This document shows, in pieces, positions 33,021 through 41,289 of a stretch of DNA of 54,774 nt. This DNA is from Beijerinckia sp. L45 (GTDB taxonomy: Bacteria > Pseudomonadota > Alphaproteobacteria > Rhizobiales > Beijerinckiaceae): positions 20,960 through 75,733 of the forward strand of contig NZ_LMUU01000168.1 of assembly GCF_009765775.1 (NCBI RefSeq), in the 5' to 3' direction. Each line of letters starts with the position of its first letter. The first letter of the stretch is position 1. The notes under the pieces are model-generated. The model was given only the letters and a program-made list of their open reading frames with translations, did not search any database and was not told where the DNA came from. Position numbers and translations under genes: made by a program.

Positions 33021-33886
33021 GAGCGGCATCGTCTGCGCTCGTCAGCTTTCTCGCCGCCCAGCGCAGCGCCAAGGATGCGCCGCTGCTGATGGCGGATTGC
33101 TACACGTTCACGCTGCGCTCGGGCGTGATCCTCACCTACACCAATGCCGATGTGCCGATCGCGATGAACGGCGCGGTCTTCGCCGCCAATTCCGTGCTGG
33201 TCGACGGGCTGACGTTCAAATGCACCACCGGCCTCGACGTCGATCAGCAGCACATCAGCATCGCCGCGCAGCCGACCGACACGATTGGCGGCGTGCCGTT
33301 CCTCATCGCGCTGCATCATGGCGTCTTCGACGGCTGCGAGTTGCAGCGCGAGCGTGCCTTTCTCGCGAGCTGGGGATCTGTCCCGATCGGCAGCGTCATC
33401 CTATTCAGGGGGCGCGTCACCAGCGTCGATTCCATCGGCCGCACCAGCGCGGAAATCACCGTGGCGTCCGATCTCGTACTGCTCGACCTCGACATGCCGC
33501 GGAATCTCTATCAGCCGACCTGCGGACACACGCTCTACGATTCCGGCTGTAGCCTCATCAAGAACGCGTTCGGCACCACGGGCACCGTGGGAGCCGGCTC
33601 GACGCCTGCCACCATCCTCTGGGCCGGGGCCGCGGCGGCTTATGGGCAAGGCACCATCACCTTTTCGTCCGGCCCCAACGCCGGAAGTTCCGCCAACGTC
33701 AGGAGCGCGGCCGCCGGCGTATCGCTGACGCTGAGCTATCCGCTGGCCGCGACGCCCGCGGCTGGCGATGCCTTCACCATCTATCAGGGCTGCGACCACA
33801 CGGCTGCGACCTGCCAGGCCAAGTTCAACAACCTCGCCAACTTTCGTGGCTTTCCCTTCGTGCCGCCGCCCACGGCGGCCTACTGA
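33017..33886 (+). CDS. DUF2163 hub protein (GTA gp13-like, possible Fe-S site)
   Basis: A 289-residue protein overlapping the previous stop. It has the DUF2163 N-terminus (LMADCYTFTLRSGVILTYTN) and the BR0599-type C-terminus (CDHTAATCQAKFNNLANFRG). Four cysteines at 169, 178, 259 and 266 are spaced like those that bind an iron-sulfur cluster in the hub of the Rhodobacter gene transfer agent. It closes the baseplate hub. A short beta-rich insert (GTVGAGSTPATILWAGAAAA) separates the two Cys pairs. Confidence 0.9.
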   Translation: MRAASSALVSFLAAQRSAKDAPLLMADCYTFTLRSGVILTYTNADVPIAMNGAVFAANSVLVDGLTFKCTTGLDVDQQHISIAAQPTDTIGGVPFLIALHHGVFDGCELQRERAFLASWGSVPIGSVILFRGRVTSVDSIGRTSAEITVASDLVLLDLDMPRNLYQPTCGHTLYDSGCSLIKNAFGTTGTVGAGSTPATILWAGAAAAYGQGTITFSSGPNAGSSANVRSAAAGVSLTLSYPLAATPAAGDAFTIYQGCDHTAATCQAKFNNLANFRGFPFVPPPTAAY

Positions 33887-33895
33887 GATCCCGCC

Positions 33896-34345
33896 ATGCA
33901 AGAGGCGCTCGAGCGCAAAACCGTCGTCGCGGAGGCGCGGCGCTGGATCGGCACGCCCTACCATCCCTGCGCCGATCTCATCGGCGTCGGCGTCGATTGC
34001 GGCATGCTGCTGGTCCGCGTGTTCGTCGACACCGGGCTCTGCGCGCCGTTCGATCCGCGTCCCTATGCGCCGGACTGGCACCTGCATCGCGGCGAGGAGC
34101 GCTATCTCGGTTTTGTCCTCGACCATTGCCATGAACGCACCGCGCCGCAGCCCGGTGATGTCGCGGTATTCCGCTATGGCCGCTGCTACGCCCACGGTGG
34201 TGTGGTCACAAACGACAAGCCGCTTACCATCGTCCACGCCTTCTCGCCGGCCGGCTGCGTACTCGAAGAGCGAGTCGCGGCCAACACCGTCCTCAGCGAT
34301 CCCGTGCGCAATCAAAAGTTCTTCAGTCCCTGGGGTGCGCCATGA
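33896..34345 (+). CDS. NlpC/P60-type tail peptidase (GTA gp14-like)
   Basis: A 149-residue cysteine peptidase, start MQEALERKTVVAEARRWIGT. The catalytic Cys35 lies in VGVDCGMLLVR and the His in CYAHGGVV, the usual NlpC/P60 order. In gene transfer agents and phages of this type it sits at the tail tip and opens the cell-wall peptide cross-links during DNA entry. It overlaps the next start by four bases (ATGA). Confidence 0.92.
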   Translation: MQEALERKTVVAEARRWIGTPYHPCADLIGVGVDCGMLLVRVFVDTGLCAPFDPRPYAPDWHLHRGEERYLGFVLDHCHERTAPQPGDVAVFRYGRCYAHGGVVTNDKPLTIVHAFSPAGCVLEERVAANTVLSDPVRNQKFFSPWGAP

Positions 34346-37308
34346 GCATCTTTCGCACCAAGGCCAACACGGCGGTCGCCGTCCCGCAATATACCGCGCT
34401 GCAGTTGCAGACCGCCAGCAGCGCGCTGCCGATCCCGATCGTCTACGGCATCACCCAGGTGGCGCCGAACCTGATCTGGGCGGACGACTTTCAGACGCAT
34501 CCGCAATTCACCCAAAGCAGCGGCGGCAAAGGCGGCGGCCAGAAAACCAGCCTCGCCGGCTATACTTATTCCACCGCCGCAATCTTCGCGATCGGCGAGG
34601 GGCCGATCCAGGCGCTCGGCACGGTGTTCCGCGGGCAGGCCGAGCACAATGCGTCGGAGTTCTTCCTCACGCTGTTCGCCGGCACGACGCCGCAGGTGCC
34701 ATGGGGATTCCTGACTGCCAGCTATCCCGCCGCGGCGCTGGGGTATCAGGGCACGGCCTACGCGGCCTCGAGCTTCTTCGATCTCGGATCGAGCGCGTCG
34801 ATCGATGCCATCGCCTTCGAGGTCTACGGCCGGCTCTATACCAGCGCGGTCGTCAATGCGCATGATGCCGATCCCGCGCTGGTCATCGCGGATTTCCTCA
34901 CCAACGCGCAATATGGCGTCGGCTTTCCCGCTGCCAGCATCGATGCGACGAGCCTCTACGGCGTATCCGGCGATGGATCGTACCAGACCTATTGCCAGGC
35001 GATGGGGCTCGCGATTTCGCCTTGCCTGAGCGACCAGGAAACCGCCAACACGACGCTGGCGCGCTGGTTGCAGATCACCAACAGCGCCGCGGTGTGGTCG
35101 GGCGGGCGGCTCAAAATCATTCCGTTCGGCGACGCCCCGGTGGCGGGCGCGCTGTTCAACGGTGCGGCGATCAATTTTCAGCCGAACACGACGCCGGTCT
35201 TCGATCTCGACGATGACGATTACGTCTACGACGGCAGTGGTGATCCTGTCACCGTCGCGCGCATCGATCCCTACGCCGCTTCCAATGTCGTGCGTCTGGA
35301 GGTTCTGGATCGCGCCAATCAGTACAGCGCGACGCCGGTGGAGGCGCGCGATCAGAATGCCATCGAGCTCTACGGCCTGCGCATCGCCTCGACGGTGACG
35401 GCGCACGAGTTCTGCGACATGGCGATGGGGGCGATCGCCGCCCAGCTGATCCTCCAGCGCGGCCTCTACATCCGCAACACCTATCATTTCCAGCTCTCGT
35501 GGGACTATTGCCTGCTGGAGCCGATGGATCTCGTCACGTTGACGGATCCCGGCCTCGGTCTCGCCAAGACGCCGGTGCGCATCGTCGCCATCGAGGAGGA
35601 TTCGTCCGGTCTGCTCAGCGTCATCGCGGAGGAATATCCCGGGTCCGTCGGCACCACGGTCGCCTATCCCGTGGCGGGTGCGGTCAACACGCCGATCAAC
35701 CGCAACGTCGCCGCCGCCGCGGTGAATCCGCCGGTGATCTTCGAGCCGCCCGCGGATCTCACAGGCAGCGCCGCGCAGATCTGGCTGGGCGTCTCCGGCG
35801 GCAGCAATGGCGAGGCGGATCCCAACTGGGGCGGCGCGGCGGTTTACGTGTCGACCGATGGCGTCACCTACGCGCAGGTCGGCACCGTTTCCACGCCGGC
35901 GCGTCAGGGTTTCTTGACCGCGGCCCTCACGGCCCCGAGCGCAGCCGCGCCATCGTCGCAGATGGTCGTCACTCTGGCCGAAAGCGACGGCGCACTCACG
36001 GGCGTCAGCACGACGAGTCCGTCGCTGATGCTTGTCGGCGCAGAGATCGTGTCTTACGGCAGCGCCACGCTGAGCGGCGCCAGCACCTACACGTTGACCA
36101 GCCTGCAGCGCGCGGTTTACGGCGCCCAGGGCGGAGCCCATGCCGTCGGCACGCCGGTCCTGGGCCTCGACGGCGCGGTCTACCGTTACACGCTGCCGGC
36201 GACGGCGATCGGCGAGACGGTTTCGCTCAAATTCGCCAGCTTCAACGTGTTCGGCGGCGCGCTGCAGGATCTCTCCACCTGCGTCGCCTACACGATCACA
36301 CCGGTCGGCTCCGGCCTGTTCGGCCCGGTCGCGCAGGCGCTGACTCAAGGCACGCCGCTGGACGAGGGCGCGGCCAGTCTCGCGGCAAGCGAGACCGACA
36401 CCTATGGTTTGGCGTCCGACCCCTATACGGACGCCATCGACATGGGGCTCGCCTCCGACGGCGCCGCGATGCTCGCGGTCGCTTCCGGCGGCACCGGGGC
36501 GACGACGGCGGTGACCGCCCGGCAAAACATCGGCGCGGCCGCGGCGGGCGCCAACACGGACATCACCAGCCTCGGCAATCTTTCGGCGCTCGGCATCAAC
36601 ACCACGGCCGATGCCACCAACAAGCTGGCGATGAAAACGGCCGCCGCGCTGTTCGATAACATCGGCGCCGGCGTGCAGCTTACCGTCAACAAGACGGCCG
36701 CGACCGACAGCGCGGCGCACCTGCTCCAGACCGGCTATTCCGGCCGAGCCCAGGCCGGCCTGCTGGCAAGCGACCGCTACCGCATCAGCGTTTCGGCCAC
36801 CGGCTCGTCGTGGACGCAGGCCCTCGACATCGACCCCGCCACCGGCCACGTCGGGCTCGCCGGCTGCACGGCGGATGCCAACAATGCGCTCGGCGTTCTC
36901 GGAACCTCGTTTCTCTTCAGCGCCGCCACAGACTCCTGTCGCTTCACTTTTAACAAGGCGGCGACCGCCAACGATGCCAGCCTGACCTTTGAGACGAACT
37001 TTTCGGCCCGCGCTCTCGCAGGGTTGCTGGGCTCGGATAGCTATCAGCTGAAAGTCTCGCCGGACGGTTCGAGCTTTCACCAAGTCTACGTCGCCGACCA
37101 GGCCACCGGCAATCTTGCGATCAAAGCGCTTCTGTCGGCGGCGTCCTACACCGTCGCGAGCCTGCCCGCCGGCCTCGACGGCGCACTCGCCTTCGCCAGC
37201 GACGGCCGCAAGCTCGGCGAGGCGGCGGGCGCCGGCACCGGAATCATGGCCGCATTTTCCAACGGATCGTGGCGGCGGTTTTCGGATGACGGCGTCGTCA
37301 CGAGTTAG
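34342..37308 (+). CDS. Large tail-tip host-specificity protein (GTA gp15-like without TIM barrel)
   Basis: A 988-residue protein. The first 550 residues contain the phage tail-3-like hub region (IPIVYGITQVAPNLIWADDF, IFAIGEGPIQALGTVFRGQ, LARWLQITNSAAVWSGGRLK, DYCLLEPMDLVTLTDPGLGL). Beta domains follow, and residues about 750-945 hold two tandem units that share NK(T/A)A..., ..RA.AGLL.SD.Y...VS..GSS and ..ATG.... Such C-terminal repeats are typical of receptor-binding tips. The TIM-barrel domain normally at the N-terminus of gp15 is absent and is found instead in the protein at 29929. Confidence 0.87.
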   Translation: MSIFRTKANTAVAVPQYTALQLQTASSALPIPIVYGITQVAPNLIWADDFQTHPQFTQSSGGKGGGQKTSLAGYTYSTAAIFAIGEGPIQALGTVFRGQAEHNASEFFLTLFAGTTPQVPWGFLTASYPAAALGYQGTAYAASSFFDLGSSASIDAIAFEVYGRLYTSAVVNAHDADPALVIADFLTNAQYGVGFPAASIDATSLYGVSGDGSYQTYCQAMGLAISPCLSDQETANTTLARWLQITNSAAVWSGGRLKIIPFGDAPVAGALFNGAAINFQPNTTPVFDLDDDDYVYDGSGDPVTVARIDPYAASNVVRLEVLDRANQYSATPVEARDQNAIELYGLRIASTVTAHEFCDMAMGAIAAQLILQRGLYIRNTYHFQLSWDYCLLEPMDLVTLTDPGLGLAKTPVRIVAIEEDSSGLLSVIAEEYPGSVGTTVAYPVAGAVNTPINRNVAAAAVNPPVIFEPPADLTGSAAQIWLGVSGGSNGEADPNWGGAAVYVSTDGVTYAQVGTVSTPARQGFLTAALTAPSAAAPSSQMVVTLAESDGALTGVSTTSPSLMLVGAEIVSYGSATLSGASTYTLTSLQRAVYGAQGGAHAVGTPVLGLDGAVYRYTLPATAIGETVSLKFASFNVFGGALQDLSTCVAYTITPVGSGLFGPVAQALTQGTPLDEGAASLAASETDTYGLASDPYTDAIDMGLASDGAAMLAVASGGTGATTAVTARQNIGAAAAGANTDITSLGNLSALGINTTADATNKLAMKTAAALFDNIGAGVQLTVNKTAATDSAAHLLQTGYSGRAQAGLLASDRYRISVSATGSSWTQALDIDPATGHVGLAGCTADANNALGVLGTSFLFSAATDSCRFTFNKAATANDASLTFETNFSARALAGLLGSDSYQLKVSPDGSSFHQVYVADQATGNLAIKALLSAASYTVASLPAGLDGALAFASDGRKLGEAAGAGTGIMAAFSNGSWRRFSDDGVVTS

Positions 37309-37317
37309 GGAGCGAAC

Positions 37318-38478
37318 ATGAGCGTCCAGGTCAAACGCCGCCGCGAAGCTGCGGCCTTCTTGCAAACATTCGTCGGTGCCCAGGGCGAGCTGCTCGTCGA
37401 TACCACCAACAACCGCGTCCAGGTCCACGATGGCGCGACGCCGGGCGGGTTTGCCGCGGCGAAGCTCGCGGAAGTCGTGACCAACACGCGCACGGCCGTT
37501 GCCGATGCCAATTATGCTGCGCTTCCGACGGATCGGTTGATCGCGATCACGGCCCTGACGGTGCCGCGTACGATCACGTTGCCGCCGGCGTCCGCCTATC
37601 CAACGGGAACGCGACTTCTCGTCATCGACGAATCCGGTGCCAGTTCCGCGGCAATGAAGATCGCGATCGCGGCGGTCGGGTCGGACAGGATCAACGGAGC
37701 GACATTTGTCGCCATCGGCATCCCGAACGGTTACATCGCCCTCGCCAGCAACGGCGCCGGCAAGTGGACGATCACCGACCAATCGGCCAGTGTCATCGGC
37801 GCCTTGACGGGTGCGCCGATAGGCGCTTTTCTCTTCACGCCGGGCGGTGATGGTGTTGTCTCCATCTATCGGATGGATGTGGCGCGCGGCCAGATCCCGC
37901 GAACGTCGACAGCGTCGGGCATTGCCTCCACCGTCGTCACCCTGAGCGGCACCAATGACGCGTCCTTGTTCTACGGCGGCGTCATGGCGGGCGTGTCCTA
38001 TGCCCGCATCTGGAACATTACCAAGACTCCCGCGCAATCGGCCTGGATCAAGGCGGTCCCGGCAGCCAACCAGCTGGGCGTCACGAACGCCGCAGACGTC
38101 ACCACCTGGTCGGTCGGCGATACGCTGCAGATCGGCGACCCCGCAGCCATGCATGGCGGCTTGAACGTCGTCGCCCTCGACATCAGCCCGATGCAGCTGG
38201 CGGTGTTCGGAATGGCGTTTCCGCAGGTCGGCATTCTCGCCAAATCGTCCGTGACGGGCGTCGATGCGACGGTCGCGATGTCGGGAACGGCGACGAACGG
38301 GTCCTTCGTGACGACGAATGCGGTCAACGATGGCGTGGCGATGAACGGCATGGCGCTGATCCCCTGTTCCACGCCGTCGCCGATCTCGAACACGAACCTG
38401 ATCTTCGTGCGTGAGACGATCACGGCACCCAATACACTCGGGACGGCGCTGTTCTCGTCGCTCGCCCTGTTCGGCTAG
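37318..38478 (+). CDS. Tail fibre or appendage protein
   Basis: A 386-residue protein starting MSVQVKRRREAAAFLQTFVG ten bases after the tip-protein stop. Residues 1-50 (GAQGELLVDTTNNRVQVHDG) match the short trimerising N-terminal unit of many phage fibres. The remainder is beta-rich, Ala/Thr/Gly-rich and unique. Adsorption to the host surface is the likely role; the receptor is unknown. Confidence 0.65.
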   Translation: MSVQVKRRREAAAFLQTFVGAQGELLVDTTNNRVQVHDGATPGGFAAAKLAEVVTNTRTAVADANYAALPTDRLIAITALTVPRTITLPPASAYPTGTRLLVIDESGASSAAMKIAIAAVGSDRINGATFVAIGIPNGYIALASNGAGKWTITDQSASVIGALTGAPIGAFLFTPGGDGVVSIYRMDVARGQIPRTSTASGIASTVVTLSGTNDASLFYGGVMAGVSYARIWNITKTPAQSAWIKAVPAANQLGVTNAADVTTWSVGDTLQIGDPAAMHGGLNVVALDISPMQLAVFGMAFPQVGILAKSSVTGVDATVAMSGTATNGSFVTTNAVNDGVAMNGMALIPCSTPSPISNTNLIFVRETITAPNTLGTALFSSLALFG

Positions 38479-38561
38479 ACGCCGCCAATCATCCGATACG
38501 TCCGGACCGTTCCTTTGGCCCGCCGCATTCGTGCGCGCGGGTCTTTTCGTTGGAGCCAGCC

Positions 38562-39209
38562 ATGCCGATCAGCTTCGATAGGAAAACCTTTTTCGACGCG
38601 GTACGAAGCGCCGTCTTTCACGGTCTCGCCGCCGCGCAGGTCGCCGGTTGCGAGGCACTTCTCGCCGAGGCCGAACGTCGCGAGGTCACCGACCTGCGCT
38701 TCATCGCCTATATGCTCGCGACGAGTTTTTGGGAGACCGGCCGCACGATGCAGCCCGTGCGTGAGATCGGGCAGGGGCGTGGGAAAGCCTACGGCGTCGC
38801 GGATTCGGCGACGCATCAGGTCTATTACGGCCGCGGTCTGGTGCAGCTCACCTGGAAAGCGAACTACGTCAAGATGGCGACCGTCTGCGGCGTCGATCTG
38901 GTGGCGGATCCCGACCGCGCCTTGCAGCTCGATGTCGCGGTCAAGATTCTCTTCGAGGGCATGCTGCGCGGGCTGTTCACCGGCAAGAAGCTCGGCGATG
39001 CGTTCAACGCCGACCTCACCGATTGGGTCGGGGCTCGGCGAATCATCAACGGCACGGACCAAGCCCACACGATCGCGGTGGTCGCGCAGCAGTTCAGCAC
39101 CGCCCTGCGCACCGCATTGCGCGACACCCCGGCGCCGACGACCGTTGCGGTCGAACGTCCGCAAACCTTCGCCAGCCGCCTCAAAACCCTTTTCGGTCTC
39201 AACGCATAG
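38562..39209 (+). CDS. Endolysin, glycoside hydrolase 19-like
   Basis: A 215-residue protein, start MPISFDRKTFFDAVRSAVFH with GGAG seven bases upstream. The catalytic core shows ATSFWETGRTMQPVREIG (Glu58 the likely acid) and YYGRGLVQLTWKANYVKMA, as in GH19 chitinase/lysozyme-fold endolysins of proteobacterial phages. No signal peptide is present, so a holin is needed for export, and membrane proteins follow directly. It would cut peptidoglycan for release of particles. Confidence 0.87.
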   Translation: MPISFDRKTFFDAVRSAVFHGLAAAQVAGCEALLAEAERREVTDLRFIAYMLATSFWETGRTMQPVREIGQGRGKAYGVADSATHQVYYGRGLVQLTWKANYVKMATVCGVDLVADPDRALQLDVAVKILFEGMLRGLFTGKKLGDAFNADLTDWVGARRIINGTDQAHTIAVVAQQFSTALRTALRDTPAPTTVAVERPQTFASRLKTLFGLNA

Positions 39210-39220
39210 GAGTGCAAACC

Positions 39221-39679
39221 ATGAAAACCGCCGTCATCACCATGCTCGTCTTCGCCGTTGCGTGGACCCTCGCTTATGTCCTCTTCATCCGTCACTGGCT
39301 GATGCAGTACGCGGTCACCGCGGGCGTCATCGCCCGCATCGAGGCGGCCGAAGGCAGCCTTTGGGGCAAAATCAAGCTCTGGTTCGAGGGCAAGAAGGCG
39401 CTGATCGTCGCCTTCCTCATGTCGGGTCTCGGCGCGATGAAATCGGCCGCGGACTCGACGGTGAAGACGGTCGCCGGGTTGCAGCCGACCGACCTCGATC
39501 CGCTGAAGGATCAGGGCGTGTGGCATGCCTTCTTCAGCGACGGCATTGTCTTGAAGATCATGAGCGGACTGGCGTTGGTCGCGGGGCTTCTGGCGATCAG
39601 GGGGCATCTCACTGCCGCCAAGATCGAGCCCGCCAAGATCGATCCCGCCACGGTCGATCCGTCGACGACCGCGAAGTAG
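39221..39679 (+). CDS. Membrane protein of the lysis cassette
   Basis: A 152-residue protein with an N-terminal transmembrane helix (AVITMLVFAVAWTLAYVLF) and a second hydrophobic stretch (VLKIMSGLALVAGLLAI) near residue 115. It ends in a degenerate repeat of KIEP/KIDP/TVDP units. AGGAG lies nine bases before the ATG. It follows the endolysin and precedes a holin-like gene, so a role in lysis is probable but no family is assigned. Confidence 0.55.
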   Translation: MKTAVITMLVFAVAWTLAYVLFIRHWLMQYAVTAGVIARIEAAEGSLWGKIKLWFEGKKALIVAFLMSGLGAMKSAADSTVKTVAGLQPTDLDPLKDQGVWHAFFSDGIVLKIMSGLALVAGLLAIRGHLTAAKIEPAKIDPATVDPSTTAK

Positions 39680-39688
39680 GAGGAAGCG

Positions 39689-40135
39689 ATGGCGATTCTC
39701 GCGCTCATCATGCCGCTGATCAGCGGTATTTTGACCCCCTTCGTCAAGGCGTGGTCGGACTACAAACGGACGCAGCTGACCACCACCGAGGCTGGCTTCG
39801 TGGCGGCGACGGCGTCGGACGCCGAGGTCATCAAGGCCTCGCTGACGGCCGATGTCGCCGACAATGCGATGAAGGTCCAGCTTTACGGCAGCGGCATCTA
39901 TCGCTTCGTCTCGTGGTTCGTCGGCGCTGCCGTGGCGATCCATTTCGGCCTCGTCTTCTGGGCGACGATTCTGGCGTCGAAATTCCTGTTCGGCCGTGAC
40001 GTGCTCGGCGTGCCGCAGGCGCCGGGCCAATATGGCGCGGTCTTCGAGTGGGCGATCATCTCGAGCTTCTTCATCGTCCGCGCCGTGCACGGCGGCCCCT
40101 CCGACGTCTCGCGTTGGTTGAACAAGAAACAATGA
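39689..40135 (+). CDS. Holin-like membrane protein
   Basis: A 148-residue protein with three hydrophobic segments (IMPLISGILTPFVK near the start, FVSWFVGAAVAIHFGLVFWAT near 75-95, VFEWAIISSFFIVRAV near 118-134) and a basic end RWLNKKQ. Size, topology and place after the endolysin are those of a holin. Sequence identity to a named holin family could not be established by eye. Confidence 0.6.
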   Translation: MAILALIMPLISGILTPFVKAWSDYKRTQLTTTEAGFVAATASDAEVIKASLTADVADNAMKVQLYGSGIYRFVSWFVGAAVAIHFGLVFWATILASKFLFGRDVLGVPQAPGQYGAVFEWAIISSFFIVRAVHGGPSDVSRWLNKKQ

Positions 40136-40190
40136 CGCCGGCATTATCCTCGCCCACGCAGTGCGGGAGGATACACGCCTTGGAGTATCC

Positions 40191-40520
40191 ATGGACTTCA
40201 CCCCCGTCATCCTGCCCTTCGTCAACGAGGCGCTGAAGGTTCTCGGGCTCTGGGCGGCGGCGCCGCTGCTCGCCGGACTCATCGCCTGGGAAGTCCGGCG
40301 CAAGCTGATGGCCAAGGACGCCGAGATTGCGGCGCTGCGCCAGCAGAACGAGGCGCTGCAGGACAAGCGCCTGCAGGACGCGCGCGAGATGATCCGCATC
40401 GCGGAGTCCGGCACGGCGGCGACCGCGGCGCGCACCCAAAGCGACCAGCGCTTCGCCGACCTGCTGGAGGCGCTTCTGCGTAAAACCAACGGCCCAAACC
40501 TTTTGGGATGGAGACGCTGA
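40191..40520 (+). CDS. Membrane-anchored coiled-coil protein (spanin-like)
   Basis: A 109-residue protein, start MDFTPVILPFVNEALKVLGL, with one N-terminal membrane helix (VLGLWAAAPLLAGLIAWEV) and then a charged coiled coil (DAEIAALRQQNEALQDKRLQ). This is the layout of an inner-membrane spanin, although no outer-membrane lipoprotein partner is seen. A small hairpin (CCTCGCCCAC...GTGCGGGAGG) lies at 40148-40170 before it. Its stop overlaps the next start (TGATG). Confidence 0.55.
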   Translation: MDFTPVILPFVNEALKVLGLWAAAPLLAGLIAWEVRRKLMAKDAEIAALRQQNEALQDKRLQDAREMIRIAESGTAATAARTQSDQRFADLLEALLRKTNGPNLLGWRR

Positions 40521-40738
40521 TGCTTTGGCCGGTTCCGCTCCGCCATTGGTTTGGCGAGGCACCACAAGCCCGCACGACCACGATCGACGATGTCGTCGGG
40601 GACCGTCTTCGTGCCGTGGTGAGCGAGCATACGCGCGTCAAGGCGGACGCCATCCGCTGCTACGAGGCGCGGGTGCAGAGCATGATCGGCGAACTGTTCG
40701 CCCGGATGGGAGAGAGCCATGCCCGCCACGATCCATGA
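40520..40738 (+). CDS. 72-residue hypothetical protein
   Basis: Read from the ATG at 40520, which overlaps the preceding stop and has GGAG six bases upstream. The product MLWPVPLRHWFGEAPQARTT is followed by an amphipathic helix with HTRVKADAIRCYEARVQSMI. No domain is recognised. It overlaps the next gene by 20 bases, so the last three genes form a coupled unit. Confidence 0.5.
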   Translation: MLWPVPLRHWFGEAPQARTTTIDDVVGDRLRAVVSEHTRVKADAIRCYEARVQSMIGELFARMGESHARHDP

Positions 40739-41237
40739 CTGCCTCGCCTGCCGGCTGTTGCGCATCCTCGGCGGCCTGATCGGCGTCTATGCGTTGCTGT
40801 CTCTCTGTTTGCGGCCGATGCACCTCATCCTGCTGCTCAACGGTCTGGCGCTATCCGTGTCCGCCGGGGTCGCCGTGGCCTACCTGCCGGTCGCCGCGAC
40901 AGCGCTGCGTCAACAAACACCGTCGCGCGGCGACGTGCTCGGCGTCGGCATTTTCTTCGCCGGCCTATCCGGCGTGGCGCTGCGCATCGAATCCATTCTC
41001 GCGCGCGATCTCGCGCAGCCTCGCATTCTCAATACGGACCTCGCAGCCGTCTCGATCTTTTCAGGGCTGCTCGGCCTCGTCTGCTTCCTCTGGGCACCCT
41101 ACGCGAGCGAGGGCCGCGTGCCGCGCGAACGCTGGGGCTATGCCGGGCTGATGGTGGCGGCCGGCGTCGGCCTCGCCTTCACCGTCAGCGCGGCGCATCA
41201 TTTCGTCACGCCGTCACCGGCGTTTCGATTCGAGTGA
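40719..41237 (+). CDS. Four-helix membrane protein at the right end of the element
   Basis: A 172-residue protein with about four membrane helices (LLRILGGLIGVYALLSL, HLILLLNGLALSVSAGVAVA, DVLGVGIFFAGLSGVAL, and a C-terminal pair from LAAVSIFSGLLGLVCFLW). Two CxxC-like cysteines near the N-terminus (CLAC) are noted. No family is recognised. It could be a second holin or an anti-superinfection membrane protein, or a host gene captured at the border. Confidence 0.55.
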   Translation: MPATIHDCLACRLLRILGGLIGVYALLSLCLRPMHLILLLNGLALSVSAGVAVAYLPVAATALRQQTPSRGDVLGVGIFFAGLSGVALRIESILARDLAQPRILNTDLAAVSIFSGLLGLVCFLWAPYASEGRVPRERWGYAGLMVAAGVGLAFTVSAAHHFVTPSPAFRFE

Positions 41238-41289
41238 AAGCACGCTTCCATCGCGATGATTGTTGGGCGCCGTTATAATTCTTGGGCAC

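Larger units (their letters stand above)
14629..41237. mobile_element. Phage-derived, gene-transfer-agent-like element (about 26.6 kb)
   Basis: The block holds a switch region (S24 repressor, GcrA-like gene, operators), packaging and head genes, siphophage-type tail genes, a hub set in gene-transfer-agent order (DUF2460, DUF2163, NlpC/P60, large tip protein), fibre, endolysin and small membrane proteins. Almost all genes run rightward with short overlaps. No integrase, excisionase, replication or recombination gene, tRNA or obvious flanking direct repeat is visible. Borders are inferred: the left one from the operator-like site before the 14629-14958 gene, the right one from the switch to convergent pncB. 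It may be a defective or domesticated prophage, or a GTA-like particle. Confidence 0.75.

Noticed and set aside
34312-38154. A 1280-residue open frame on the minus strand
   Set aside because: It is antisense to three well-supported tail genes, is extremely Arg/Gly/Asp-rich, and has no domain. Long antisense frames are expected where the real genes are GC-rich at third positions.
38864-40765. A 633-residue minus-strand open frame
   Set aside because: It is the reverse of the endolysin and membrane protein genes and has shadow composition without recognisable motifs.
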